64,000 bases of DNA from Sphingomonas sp. YR710 (GTDB lineage: Bacteria; Pseudomonadota; Alphaproteobacteria; Sphingomonadales; Sphingomonadaceae). A program made the translations under genes and the position numbers. The stretch spans positions 124,001 to 188,000 of the forward strand of contig NZ_FMZJ01000005.1 of NCBI RefSeq assembly GCF_900101455.1. Direction: 5' to 3'. The notes beneath the pieces were generated by a model that saw only the letters and a list, made by a program, of their open reading frames with translations, did no database searches and was not told the origin of the DNA. Below, piece after piece: positions 32,081 through 41,268 of the stretch (within the stretch, counting starts at the first letter, position 1; every line of letters starts with the position of its first letter).

Positions 32081-33871
32081 ATGCAGACCTATGACGCCCC
32101 CTTGCGCGACATGCGCTTCGTCCTCCACGAACTCCATGCCGACGATGGTTTCGGTGGTCTGCCGGCCCATGAAGAATTCACGCCCGATCTGCTCGATGCC
32201 GTGCTGGAGGAAGCCGCCAAGCTCGCACGCGACGTGCTGCTGCCGATCAATGCCAATGGCGATATCGAGGGCTGCCGGCTTGAAAATGGCGTTGTGCGGA
32301 CGCCGGCGGGCTTCAAGCATGCCTATGACCAGTTCCGTGAGGGCGGTTGGTGCGCGCTGGCGGCCGATCCGAAATGGGGCGGCCAGGGTCTGCCAGAGAC
32401 GATCAACAAGCTGGTCGAGGAGATGATCTGCGCGACAAATGTTTCATTCGGGCTGTATCCCGGCCTGACCCACGGCGCGACGACGGCGCTCGAAAGCAAG
32501 GGCTCGGAGGAGCTCAAGGCGCGCTACATGCCCAAGTTGGTGGAGGGGGTCTGGTCCGGCACGATGTGCCTTACCGAGCCGCATTGCGGAACCGATCTCG
32601 GTATGCTGCGCACCAAAGCGGAGCCGCAGGCGGATGGCAGCTACAGGATCACCGGCAACAAAATCTTCATCTCGGCTGGCGATCACGACCTGACCGAGAA
32701 TGTCATCCACCTTGTTCTTGCGCGGTTGCCCGGAGCGCCGGCGGGGGTGAAGGGGATCAGCCTGTTTCTCGTGCCCAAATATCTGCCGAACGATGATGGC
32801 ACGGTGGGCCCGCGCAACGGCGTGGCCTGCACCGGTCTGGAACACAAGATGGGGCTGAAAGCCTCGGCCACGTGTCAGATGAGTTTCGACGATGCGACCG
32901 GATGGATCGTCGGCGAGCCCAATAAGGGGCTGTCCGCGATGTTCGTGATGATGAACCAGGAACGGGTCGCGGTCGGTGTGCAGGGGCTCGGCGTCGGAGT
33001 CGGCGCTTATCAGGGCGCGGTTGCCTATGCGAAGGATCGCATCCAGGGCCGGTCGTTGTCAGGCGTAAAGAGGCCCGATCTCGCAGCCGATCCGATCATC
33101 GTCCATCCCGATGTCCGGCGGATGCTGATGACGATGCGGGCCTATACCGAAGGCTGCCGCGCCCTCGGCACGTGGGTGGCGCGCGCGCTCGATGCCGAGC
33201 GTCACGCGCCGGATCCCGAGGCCCGTCAGCGCGCCGCTGATTTCACCGCGCTGATGACGCCGGTGGTCAAGGCACTGTTTACCGATCTGGGCCATGAGGC
33301 TGCGCAATTGGCTGTCCAGACCTATGGCGGCCATGGCTACATTCGCGAACATGGCATGGAGCAATATGCGCGCGATGCCCGGATCACGATGATTTATGAA
33401 GGTACCAACGGCATCCAGGCGCTCGATCTGGTCGGCCGCAAGCTCGCGGCGCATGGCGGCCGCTATTTGCGATCCTTCTTCCATCCGGTGTCGAACTTCA
33501 TCGCCGATCACAAGACGCATCCGCAGCTGGGCGATCTCGTTGGCGGACTCGAAAAGGCTTTCGGCGCGCTCCAGCTTGCCACGGGCACCATCGCGCAGAA
33601 GGGCATGGCCGATCCCGAGGAGGCGGCCGCGGCGGGGACCGATTATCTAAGGCTTCTCGGCCTTGTCGCGATCGCCTTCGTTTTCGCCAAATCGGCCAAG
33701 ATCGCATACGATCGAATTGGTGCGAACGAGGATGCCGAAGGTTTCTATGCATCCAAGCTGATCACCGCCGGCTTTTACTACGATCGTATCCTACCCCAGG
33801 TAGCGGGATTGCTGGGGGCAATCAAATCGGGCAAGCGCACGATGATGGCACTCGATATCGACGCATTCTGA
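32081..33871 (+). CDS. Acyl-CoA dehydrogenase with C-terminal extension domain
   Basis: The 596-residue FAD enzyme has the acyl-CoA dehydrogenase N-terminal, middle (CLTEPHCGTDLGMLRTKA) and C-terminal domains. It carries QTYGGHGYIREHGMEQYARDARI and the catalytic glutamate motif MIYEGTNGIQALDL. About 120 residues follow the usual end and form the extra acyl-CoA dehydrogenase C-terminal domain of the long subgroup. It should form the trans-enoyl-CoA used by the preceding FadB-like enzyme. GGAGAGATGAACC precedes the ATG. It is the last gene of the plus-strand beta-oxidation set; a palindromic element lies upstream. Confidence 0.93.
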   Translation: MQTYDAPLRDMRFVLHELHADDGFGGLPAHEEFTPDLLDAVLEEAAKLARDVLLPINANGDIEGCRLENGVVRTPAGFKHAYDQFREGGWCALAADPKWGGQGLPETINKLVEEMICATNVSFGLYPGLTHGATTALESKGSEELKARYMPKLVEGVWSGTMCLTEPHCGTDLGMLRTKAEPQADGSYRITGNKIFISAGDHDLTENVIHLVLARLPGAPAGVKGISLFLVPKYLPNDDGTVGPRNGVACTGLEHKMGLKASATCQMSFDDATGWIVGEPNKGLSAMFVMMNQERVAVGVQGLGVGVGAYQGAVAYAKDRIQGRSLSGVKRPDLAADPIIVHPDVRRMLMTMRAYTEGCRALGTWVARALDAERHAPDPEARQRAADFTALMTPVVKALFTDLGHEAAQLAVQTYGGHGYIREHGMEQYARDARITMIYEGTNGIQALDLVGRKLAAHGGRYLRSFFHPVSNFIADHKTHPQLGDLVGGLEKAFGALQLATGTIAQKGMADPEEAAAAGTDYLRLLGLVAIAFVFAKSAKIAYDRIGANEDAEGFYASKLITAGFYYDRILPQVAGLLGAIKSGKRTMMALDIDAF

Positions 33872-33885
33872 CCAGGTTGCGGCAG

Positions 33886-35127
33886 CTACGATGGTGATGC
33901 GTGAATCTTCACCATCTCGGACAGGTTCAACATCCGCGCGATCGCACCTGCGATAAGCAGGGCAATTCCTTCGTCGCTGGCAAAGCCACCATAAATCAGG
34001 CAGCGCGCCTGCAGCACGCGGCAGAAACTATCCCATGTTTCGGGATCGGGGGCTGGCGGATTCGCCCAGAAACTGTCGAGTGGGCCGCTGAAGGTGACGC
34101 CGGGGATATTATAGACGGCATGGCCAAGCGCGGCGACGGGAATTCCTGACGCCAGCGCCAATGTGCCGGTGGTGCTGTTGACCGTCACCACGCCAAGCGA
34201 GCCGGTTACGATTGTCTCGATATCGCCGCCCTTGGCAAAAAGCACGCGGTCGCTCACCTTCAGGCGTGCCGCTTCCTGGCCGATAAAGCGCCCCCAACTG
34301 AACAGGCCATTGTCCAGCGGATGCTCCTTGATGAGCAGCATCGTGTCGCTGGGTGCCGCCCGGGCAAAGCTCTCGATGACATAGCTTGCGCCGGCTTCCA
34401 TCGACCGAAACGGCGAATGGATGCGGATCTGGTGATCGGATGACAGTTGCAGAGGCAATGCGAAATAGCTTTTGCCGGCAAGCTTTGCGAGCGTGGCTTC
34501 GGCCTGCCCCTGATGCAGCTTGCGCAAAGCGAGTTGCTTGAGCCAGCCCAACGCTTCCGCGGCTGCCGATCGGTCGCGATGCGAGCGATAATGCGGGAAC
34601 CGCCATGTGCGTAAAAATGTGCTCGCATAATAAGCGGTGGCCTCTCGCGCGCGTCGGCGGAACGTGGCAGGGACCGGTGCGTGTTCGCCCAGCGGCGGTA
34701 AATCACGGGCGGCCGCGATGAACCATTCGGGATCGCGAGGTAATGTCGAATGGCCGTTGACACCATCGAGTTCGAGCGTGGCCCAATTGGGCCGGATATA
34801 GCCTTCTTCAAACACATGCACGCGTATGCCGCGCAACCGCGCCATGCCGCGTGCGGCATTGTGCAGCGGACGGCAATCGCCGAACAGGACGATGTCGCTG
34901 ATCCGGTTTTCGACCAGGAACGTATCGACGAAGCTCGGCCAGCGATCCGCGGTCCCGGTATAATTGATCGCTGCGCCGGGCCAGACCGATTGATCACCGC
35001 CGTTGAGATTGATGCGGTGAACGGCGTGTCCCAGATCGCGCAATGCCAGCCCGAGGCGAAAGAAAAACGGGCCGGGTGGCCCCTGCAGGAACAGGAAGCG
35101 CTGCTTGGAGGCGACGCCATGCATCAT
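33886..35127 (-). CDS. kpsS: KpsS-like capsular polysaccharide protein (beta-Kdo transferase family)
   Basis: The 413-residue cytoplasmic protein belongs to the capsule family of KpsS. It starts KQRFLFLQGPPGPFFFRLGLAL, has the motif HVFEEGYIRPNW, and later LLIKEHPLDNGLFSWGRFI and VVTVNSTTGTLALASGIPVAAL. KpsS adds the first Kdo to phosphatidylglycerol to start the poly-Kdo linker on which group 2 capsules are built; that is family knowledge. The ATG at 35127 overlaps the kpsC stop as ATGA. No other capsule genes are near, so whether a capsule is made is unknown. Confidence 0.88.
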   Translation of the reverse strand: MMHGVASKQRFLFLQGPPGPFFFRLGLALRDLGHAVHRINLNGGDQSVWPGAAINYTGTADRWPSFVDTFLVENRISDIVLFGDCRPLHNAARGMARLRGIRVHVFEEGYIRPNWATLELDGVNGHSTLPRDPEWFIAAARDLPPLGEHAPVPATFRRRAREATAYYASTFLRTWRFPHYRSHRDRSAAAEALGWLKQLALRKLHQGQAEATLAKLAGKSYFALPLQLSSDHQIRIHSPFRSMEAGASYVIESFARAAPSDTMLLIKEHPLDNGLFSWGRFIGQEAARLKVSDRVLFAKGGDIETIVTGSLGVVTVNSTTGTLALASGIPVAALGHAVYNIPGVTFSGPLDSFWANPPAPDPETWDSFCRVLQARCLIYGGFASDEGIALLIAGAIARMLNLSEMVKIHASPS

Positions 35128-36707
35128 GCCGGCGTCCTCGCGCCGGCCAGGCCACGGCGAATGCGACCCTGAACCTTGCGGAGGCGGGTCAGCAAGGTTT
35201 CCTGCGGAACCGGTTGGGCCGCAAGGCGCTCGATCAGCACTTCGGGCGGACATGGCAATTTTGTGACGGGATCGAGGTAGCGGGGGTAAAGGATCAACGC
35301 TGCAGCCACCAATTGTGCCCTCGATACTGCCCTCGCCCGACGTCGATCAATGGGCGGCGCCAGATCGCGCGTCAAGCCCCAGCCAGCGTAGAAGGGATAG
35401 CCGTGGGTCACAACCTCGCAATCGCGAAGCAGCGCTTCGAACCCCGTGAGCGAGGTCAATACGTGGACGGAATCAACAACTTCCAGGATCGATGCGATCG
35501 ACGCTCCGCGTTCGACCATATCGACATGACGCAATGCGTCCCAATCCTCGATCCGGCCCCTGCGATGCCCGGCGTCGACATCCGGATGTGGCCGGAAGAT
35601 CAGAAAGGCGTCCGGCTCGGCTTTGCGGGCGCGGATGATGAGGTCGAGGTTGCCACGGACCCCGGCGGCACCCAGTCGCACCGAGAGATCATCCTCGACC
35701 TGTCCTGTGACGAGCACGACCTTTCGATCGGTCTCGGGCCTTGCGAAGGGCGCACGGCTGCTCGAATATTTGCTGACGCCAGTTTCCACGATCGTCCGCG
35801 CCAGTCGGTCGGCACGGGCAAGCAGAGCCGGATCGTCGATCGGTGCGGCAATCATAAGTTCCAGATCGCTGGGCTGGCGGGGATCGAAATGGAGTCCGCT
35901 GCGATCGAGGATGATCGAATGCGGCGGATGGCAATCGCTGCCGAGACCGGACGAGCGCAGAAAGCCGTCTTCGACCGGATGGACGGCGACGCCATCTGCT
36001 TCGGCCAAGGCATCAAGCCCCTTCGGTGCCCGCGTTGGCCATACGGCGACGGCGCCGTTTCGCGCCGCGGCGTAACGAACGGCGACGCCGGCGCTGCGCG
36101 TGAAATGCAGCCCTTCGCTGCCCGGCCATAACATGGCTTCCACTTCGCGTTGCTTCCAGCCGGCGATTCCCGTGGCAGCAGCGAGGCCGCGGTTGCGATC
36201 GATCGTGCGTCGCCAGAAGGCGAGCTGCGCAATCGCTTCCTCAATGGTGATCGCGTTTCCTGAATAAGGGTCTCGATAAGTCACGCCATCAATCAGCAGC
36301 GCGGTGATGGCGCGCGCGAGGCTATCGTGGCCATCATCGCGATGATGATCGGCATAGGTGCCGGCGTTCAGCCACTTTACGTCGATCCCGCGCAACCATG
36401 CGACGAAGCCGAGCTCGTCATTTCCGTCGACGCACACGGACGAAAGCGAGTCGGTCCGCGACCAGGGATCGCAGCTCTCTTCCGATGGCTGTTGGCTGCC
36501 CCAGAAACGACCGCCGACCCGTTCGGCGACGATCAGATCGGCGACGCGGAGTGCGCGATCCCGTTCGGCATCGATCAATGCCTTGCGCTTGCCCGGACGC
36601 GCTCGAGGCGAACTGACCGCCGCGATGGCTGTTGCTGTTCCGGGAAAGGGTGGCGACCGCAGGAATGGTTCCTGTGTCACCAGCGTGCCGGATCGTCGCG
36701 CGTTCAT
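35124..36707 (-). CDS. kpsC: KpsC-like capsule linker beta-Kdo transferase with shortened N-terminal half
   Basis: The 527-residue protein has one complete KpsC-type transferase domain at about residues 190-500 (VEDGFLRSSGLGSD; VVLVTGQVEDDLSV; FLIFRPHPDVDAGHR; VHVLTSLTGFEALLR; THGYPFYAGWGLT). Full-length KpsC (about 675 residues) has two such domains. Here the N-terminal one is reduced, with a recognisable end at DPYSGNAITIEEAIAQLAFWRR. It may therefore add only one of the two alternating Kdo linkages (inference). The ATG at 36707 is chosen over an upstream TTG. It is coupled to kpsS by a 4-bp overlap. Confidence 0.85.
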   Translation of the reverse strand: MNARRSGTLVTQEPFLRSPPFPGTATAIAAVSSPRARPGKRKALIDAERDRALRVADLIVAERVGGRFWGSQQPSEESCDPWSRTDSLSSVCVDGNDELGFVAWLRGIDVKWLNAGTYADHHRDDGHDSLARAITALLIDGVTYRDPYSGNAITIEEAIAQLAFWRRTIDRNRGLAAATGIAGWKQREVEAMLWPGSEGLHFTRSAGVAVRYAAARNGAVAVWPTRAPKGLDALAEADGVAVHPVEDGFLRSSGLGSDCHPPHSIILDRSGLHFDPRQPSDLELMIAAPIDDPALLARADRLARTIVETGVSKYSSSRAPFARPETDRKVVLVTGQVEDDLSVRLGAAGVRGNLDLIIRARKAEPDAFLIFRPHPDVDAGHRRGRIEDWDALRHVDMVERGASIASILEVVDSVHVLTSLTGFEALLRDCEVVTHGYPFYAGWGLTRDLAPPIDRRRARAVSRAQLVAAALILYPRYLDPVTKLPCPPEVLIERLAAQPVPQETLLTRLRKVQGRIRRGLAGARTPA

Positions 36708-36821
36708 CTGGCTCCACCTGTTCGGCAATACTGCGTACCGCGCGATGATCGCCGCACGACGTGGGCGATCAAGCGGATTTCCCGCTCGAAAAGCCGCCGA
36801 ATATGCACTGCAAAGCGAGCC

Positions 36822-37346
36822 TCAGAATGGCACGTCGTCGTCGAGATCGCTGTCGAACGGATTGGGCTTGCGGGCTGCGGGCGCTGCGGCACTGCGCGAT
36901 CCGCCGCCGAAGCTGCTCGCGCCGCCACCATAGCCGCCATCATCGTCTCCCCAACTGCCGCCGCTGCTGCCGGAGCCGCCCGAGGAGCCGCCATCTGGCC
37001 GATCGAGGAGGACCATGACCGCGTTGAAGCCTTGAAGAACGACCTCGGTTGAATAGCGTTCCTGCCCCTGCGCATCGGTCCATTTGCGGGTCTGCAGCGC
37101 GCCTTCGAGATAGACTTTGCTGCCCTTGCGCAGATAGCGTTCGGCAATGCCCGCCAGCGCCTCGTTGAAGATCGCCACCGAATGCCATTCGGTCTTTTCC
37201 TTGCGATCACCGGTGGCGCGATCCTTCCAGCTTTCCGATGTCGCGATGCGCAGGTTCACCACCTTGCCGCCATTCTGGAAGCTGCGCGATTCGGGATCGC
37301 GGCCCAGATTGCCGACCAGGATCACCTTGTTCACGCTGCCCGCCAT
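36822..37346 (-). CDS. ssb: Single-stranded DNA-binding protein
   Basis: The 174-residue protein has an N-terminal OB fold ([65 protein letters not shown]). A Gly/Ser-rich linker follows at about 115-155, and the acidic C-terminal tip DDDVPF recruits replication and repair partners. It binds single-stranded DNA in replication, recombination and repair. It is a single gene on the minus strand between kpsC and feoB. No adjacent uvrA is seen. Confidence 0.96.
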   Translation of the reverse strand: MAGSVNKVILVGNLGRDPESRSFQNGGKVVNLRIATSESWKDRATGDRKEKTEWHSVAIFNEALAGIAERYLRKGSKVYLEGALQTRKWTDAQGQERYSTEVVLQGFNAVMVLLDRPDGGSSGGSGSSGGSWGDDDGGYGGGASSFGGGSRSAAAPAARKPNPFDSDLDDDVPF

Positions 37347-37444
37347 CGAAATCTCCCGATAAAATGCGATGAAAGCCCGATCGAATCCTCGACCGAGCCT
37401 TTGTTGATGAGAACATATAGCGAATCAATCGCGCGGCGCGAGTC

Positions 37445-39304
37445 CTACAATCCGATCGCTGTCGCCGTCCAGAAGGTAAGTCCTGCGCCGATATAGGCCA
37501 GGGCGAACAGATAGGCTAAGGCGAAAGCGGGCCATTTCCATCCGTTGGTCTCGCGCCGCATCACAGCGATCGTCGACAGGCATTGGGGCGCGAATACGAA
37601 CCAGATCAGGAAGGCCAGTGCCGTCGGCAGCGACCATCGCCCCTGCAGCCGCTGAATCAGCGTCTTTTTGACGGCATTTTCATCATCATTGTTCTCGATC
37701 GAATAGACGGTAGCGAGCGCTGACACCGCCACTTCGCGCGCGGCCATGGCGGGAATGATCGCGAGGGCCATCTCATGATTGAAACCGATTGGCCGAACGA
37801 TGAAGGCCAGCCCGTCGGCGATCCGGCCGGCGGCCGAATATTGCACCTGGCTCTGCCCCTCGGGTGCCTTGGGGAATGACAGCAACGCCCATAACAGGAT
37901 CGTTGCCGCGAGGATCAGCGTGCCGGCGCGCTTGAGGAATATCATCGCCCGCTGCCAGAGGCCAAGCACGACATCGCGCCAGGCCGGCATTTGATATTTG
38001 GGCATTTCCATCATGAACCCCGCGCTATCGCCGCGTGCGACCGTCCGGCGGATGACCAGCGATGCCACCATCGCCGAGACAATGCCGGTGATGTAGAGGC
38101 CGAACAGCACCAGTCCTTGCAGGCCAATCCCGGGACCAACCGTTCGCGCGGGGATGAACGCGCCGATGATCACCGCATAGACGGGAAGCCGGGCCGAACA
38201 GGTCATCAGCGGGGCGATCAGGATCGTGGTCAGGCGATCCTTGGGGTCGTCGATCGTCCGGGTCGCCATGATTCCGGGGATTGCGCAGGCGAAGGACGAC
38301 AGCAACGGAATGAACGCCCGCCCGGACAGGCCGACGCTGGCCATCAGCCGGTCCATCAGGAAAGCGGCCCGCACCATATAGCCCGATGCCTCGAGCAGCA
38401 GGATGAAGAAGAACAGGATCAGGATCTGCGGCAGGAACACGACGACCGATCCGACGCCGGCGATGATGCCATCGACGATCAGAGATCGCAGCACGCCCTG
38501 GGGCAGCAGTTGCGCCACACCTTGCGAAATCGCGGCGAAGGCGCCCTCGATCCAGCCGATCGGCGCCTGCGACCAGGCGAAAACAGCCTGGAACATCACG
38601 AACAGGATTGCACCCAGCAGAAGCGGTCCGATCAGCGGATGCAGGGCCACGGCATCGGCACGGTGCGTCCAGCGGCGGCGAAAATTTTCCTCGGTGGTCG
38701 CCGCCACGGCGATCGCGCGGGCGCGCCGCTGCAAGGTGATGACGTCCTGATCGAGCGCGCGGGCGTCGCCGCTGAAGATGCGCGGACCGCCGGTGGCGAT
38801 GAGCCCGATCGCCGCCTTCAGATCATCGATCCCCTTGCGACGGACGGCAACGGTGGGGATTACGGGAACCCCCAGCTCCGCCGATAGCTTTGCCGCATCG
38901 ATCTTCAGCCCGTCGCGTTCGGCCATGTCGATCATGTTGAGCGCGACGACGATCGGCAGGCCCAGCGCGATCAGCTGCAGGGTGAAGCGCAGATGATTGT
39001 CGAGATTGGCGGCGTCCACCACCACCACCATCGCCGACGGCAGCCGCTCACCGGCCTGCTTGCCGAGCAGGACATCGCGGGTAACGGCTTCGTCTGGACT
39101 CGACGGCTCGAGGCTGTAGGTGCCGGGCAGATCGATCAGTTCGACCGGGCGGCCGTCGGCAAGGCTCAGCCGCCCAGATTTCCGCTCGACCGTGACACCC
39201 GGATAATTACCGACCTTTTGCCGGGCGCCGGTCAGGGCATTGAACAAGGCGCTCTTGCCGGCATTGGGATTGCCGACAAGTGCGATCAAGGGCGCGGCGT
39301 TCAT
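37445..39304 (-). CDS. feoB: Ferrous iron transporter FeoB
   Basis: The 619-residue inner membrane protein begins with a G domain: G1 GNPNAGKS (11-18), switch motif NYPGVTVE, G3 DLPGTYS and G4 NMIDM. A short GDI-like helical segment leads to two Gate domains (SSFACAIPGIMATRTI; CSARLPVYAVIIGAF; AMAAREVAVSALATVYS) with about eight transmembrane helices. It imports Fe2+ with GTP hydrolysis. It is shorter than E. coli FeoB (773) but normal for the alphaproteobacterial group. The ATG overlaps the feoA stop as ATGA. No feoC is present. Confidence 0.96.
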   Translation of the reverse strand: MNAAPLIALVGNPNAGKSALFNALTGARQKVGNYPGVTVERKSGRLSLADGRPVELIDLPGTYSLEPSSPDEAVTRDVLLGKQAGERLPSAMVVVVDAANLDNHLRFTLQLIALGLPIVVALNMIDMAERDGLKIDAAKLSAELGVPVIPTVAVRRKGIDDLKAAIGLIATGGPRIFSGDARALDQDVITLQRRARAIAVAATTEENFRRRWTHRADAVALHPLIGPLLLGAILFVMFQAVFAWSQAPIGWIEGAFAAISQGVAQLLPQGVLRSLIVDGIIAGVGSVVVFLPQILILFFFILLLEASGYMVRAAFLMDRLMASVGLSGRAFIPLLSSFACAIPGIMATRTIDDPKDRLTTILIAPLMTCSARLPVYAVIIGAFIPARTVGPGIGLQGLVLFGLYITGIVSAMVASLVIRRTVARGDSAGFMMEMPKYQMPAWRDVVLGLWQRAMIFLKRAGTLILAATILLWALLSFPKAPEGQSQVQYSAAGRIADGLAFIVRPIGFNHEMALAIIPAMAAREVAVSALATVYSIENNDDENAVKKTLIQRLQGRWSLPTALAFLIWFVFAPQCLSTIAVMRRETNGWKWPAFALAYLFALAYIGAGLTFWTATAIGL

Positions 39305-39591
39305 GGTTGCGGGATCGGCTCCACCATGATCGACGCCGCCTGCGCGCTGCGCAGGGCGACGGTCATCCGGCCGATTCGGCAGGCGATCGGATCGAGTCCG
39401 AATGGACCGCGGTGCAATTTCTCGATCGCGACGCCGACGTCGACGCCCAGCTCTCGCAGCCGTTTCGCATCTTTTTCACGAAGCATCGACCAGCCGATCG
39501 AAAGGATTCGCGCAGCTTTGTTGAGCGGCAATTTGTCGAGCGAAACGCTCGGCGTGATGACATCAATCTCCATGCTGCGATTCATTATCAT
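39301..39591 (-). CDS. feoA: FeoA-domain protein
   Basis: The protein is an SH3-like FeoA domain of about 75 residues (SLDKLPLNKAARILSIGW; RLRELGVDVGVAIEKLHRGPFGLDPIACRIGRMTVALRSAQA). It acts with FeoB, probably as a regulatory subunit of ferrous iron uptake. Three in-frame ATGs are possible (39591, 39585, 39573). The longest is given, but a Fur-box-like sequence at 39577-39597 overlaps the first two, which favours translation from 39573 (90 residues). No ribosome site decides it. The stop overlaps the feoB start. Confidence 0.9.
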   Translation of the reverse strand: MIMNRSMEIDVITPSVSLDKLPLNKAARILSIGWSMLREKDAKRLRELGVDVGVAIEKLHRGPFGLDPIACRIGRMTVALRSAQAASIMVEPIPQP

Positions 39592-39597
39592 TAGCGC
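39577..39597. promoter_or_regulatory. Fur-box-like operator at the feoA start
   Basis: GATTCATTATCATTAGC follows the repeated NATWAT pattern of Fur sites (consensus GATAATGATAATCATTATC) and is flanked by GCG...CGC arms. Its position at the start of the ferrous iron operon fits iron-dependent repression. The regulator could be Fur or another iron regulator; binding is inferred. Confidence 0.5.
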
Positions 39598-39613
39598 TTC
39601 AAAAATACCAGCG

Positions 39614-40273
39614 TCATGTTGCCGGGTAACGAAGCCGCCCCAGAAAGCGCGCCGGACTGAAATGATGGTCGCCGGACGGCAGCAATTGGGCCTTGAACTT
39701 TTCGAACCGCATCACGCCTTCGATGCGACGGTCGAGAAAGGCGCGGGTATCGGCGAAACCCTCGCTGTCATCGTCGATCCAGGCGAGCATGGTGGCGCCA
39801 TAGACCGCGGCCAGCGTCGCACGCTTCGTATAGTGCGCAAAATCGGTGCTGGTATCGCCGGCTGTCCGCCAGATCAGGTCGGCGGCACGCCAGCCGAGTC
39901 GGGCCGCGTGCGCGGCGTGGGCGGGCCGCGCCAATATCGAAAAAGCGCGCCGCCACGCATCGGCATGTGTGCTGGCCAGCTCGATGCGGGTCCAGACCAG
40001 CGACCGGATCCGCTCGCGAATCTTCATCGTGGCGATTCGCTCGGGCGGGAAGGCATCGATCATCGCGCGGTCGATCGCTGCGAACCAGCTGTCGATCATC
40101 GCGATCGCGCCGCCGGGAAAGCATAATTTCAGCCGGTCGGCCGGGACGCCGAGTGCGGTGGCGGCGCCAGCCAGCGCAACATCGCTCCACCCATCGAACA
40201 CGGCATAAGCGGGCAGCAGCGGTGCCGCGGAATCGCGCAATTCGTCCAGCGTCATATCGATCGGAGCCGTCAT
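39614..40273 (-). CDS. COQ9-family protein (ubiquinone biosynthesis accessory factor)
   Basis: The 219-residue protein matches the COQ9 family: a TetR-like helical fold with a C-terminal lipid-binding helix region carrying GDTSTDFAHYTKRATLAAVYGATMLAWIDD, the most conserved segment. In mitochondria COQ9 binds ubiquinone precursors and supports COQ7 hydroxylation; a similar role in alphaproteobacteria is inferred. Despite the TetR-like fold no DNA-binding helix-turn-helix is apparent. AGGGAAGG precedes the ATG. It lies ten bases after the DMT transporter stop and upstream of feoAB on the same strand. Confidence 0.88.
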   Translation of the reverse strand: MTAPIDMTLDELRDSAAPLLPAYAVFDGWSDVALAGAATALGVPADRLKLCFPGGAIAMIDSWFAAIDRAMIDAFPPERIATMKIRERIRSLVWTRIELASTHADAWRRAFSILARPAHAAHAARLGWRAADLIWRTAGDTSTDFAHYTKRATLAAVYGATMLAWIDDDSEGFADTRAFLDRRIEGVMRFEKFKAQLLPSGDHHFSPARFLGRLRYPAT

Positions 40274-40282
40274 GCGCCTTCC

Positions 40283-41209
40283 CTAATCTCTTGCCGAGCG
40301 ATTTGCCAGCGGTGCAGCGGAGCCGCGCCGCGCGAGTACCAGCGCCGCCGCGACCGCCATACCGCCGATCATATCGGCAGGTCCGAGTTGTTCGCCATAT
40401 AAGGTGCTTCCCAGGACCGCACCCATCAGCGGCTGGATCAGGAAGCCCATCCCGACCACCAGTGGCGGCAATCTGCCAACCGCATAGACCAGCAAACCCT
40501 GCCCGATCACTTGGCTGCCCAGCGCAAGCAGCACCAGCGGCCCCCAGCTGCGCGGCCAGATTTCCTGTCCGGCGCCCCACGCAAAAAGCCATAAGGGCAG
40601 TAGTCCGGTCAGCGTGGAAATCGCCAGCGCAGGCAGCGGCGCCAGAACCCCGCGCACTTTCTCGATCGCGATAAGGTAGCCGGTATAGAACAGGCCGGCG
40701 GTGATGCAGAGCAGATCGCCGATCAGATATTGGGGCGACAATTCATAGGATCGGCCGATCAGCACGATCGTCCCGATTGCAGCCAGGACGAGCGCCACAA
40801 CCTGGCTGCGAGTCGGCAAGCTGCGCGCGATGATCAGGCCGTAAGCCGCGAAGGTGAACGTCGTCAGATTGGCGAAGAGGGCGGCATTGGCCAATTTCGT
40901 GCGGACGATCCCGATGTGCCACGCCGCGAGATCGGCCGCAAAGAAGATGCCGCCAATCAGGAGCCAAGCCCACAATTTTCGGGGCATTCGTGGGATTGGC
41001 TGGCGCGTGCCCACCGTGAGCAGCAACAGGACGGGGGCAGCCAGAGCGAGCCGCCAGAAGCCCGAGCCGATCGGCGACACTTGCGCCATTCTGACCAGCG
41101 TGGGCCCGAAGGCCAGCGCGACGTTCGCCAGCAGCATCGCCAGAAACGCCGCCGGCTTGGTCTGCTTCGGCAAGTCTGCCGCGGCGTGCGTGTGTCGTTG
41201 ATCGGGCAA
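40283..41209 (-). CDS. EamA/DMT-family transporter
   Basis: The 308-residue inner membrane protein has ten predicted transmembrane helices in two EamA repeats (about residues 20-150 and 165-295): FLAMLLANVALAFGPTLVRM; LLIGGIFFAADLAAWHIGI; LLCITAGLFYTGYLIAI; LLALGSQVIGQGLLVYAVG. DMT carriers export or import small metabolites. The alphaproteobacterial riboflavin carrier RibN is a DMT member, and this gene sits 59 bp downstream of ribH, so flavin transport is one possibility (inference). The frame begins at a TTG; an internal ATG at codon 25 would remove the polar N-terminus, so the start is uncertain. Confidence 0.85.
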   Translation of the reverse strand: MPDQRHTHAAADLPKQTKPAAFLAMLLANVALAFGPTLVRMAQVSPIGSGFWRLALAAPVLLLLTVGTRQPIPRMPRKLWAWLLIGGIFFAADLAAWHIGIVRTKLANAALFANLTTFTFAAYGLIIARSLPTRSQVVALVLAAIGTIVLIGRSYELSPQYLIGDLLCITAGLFYTGYLIAIEKVRGVLAPLPALAISTLTGLLPLWLFAWGAGQEIWPRSWGPLVLLALGSQVIGQGLLVYAVGRLPPLVVGMGFLIQPLMGAVLGSTLYGEQLGPADMIGGMAVAAALVLARRGSAAPLANRSARD

Positions 41210-41268
41210 TTCGGATGGTCTTCTCGCCAGGTCGGAGGATCATGCTGTCCCCTGATCGAAAGATCGGC

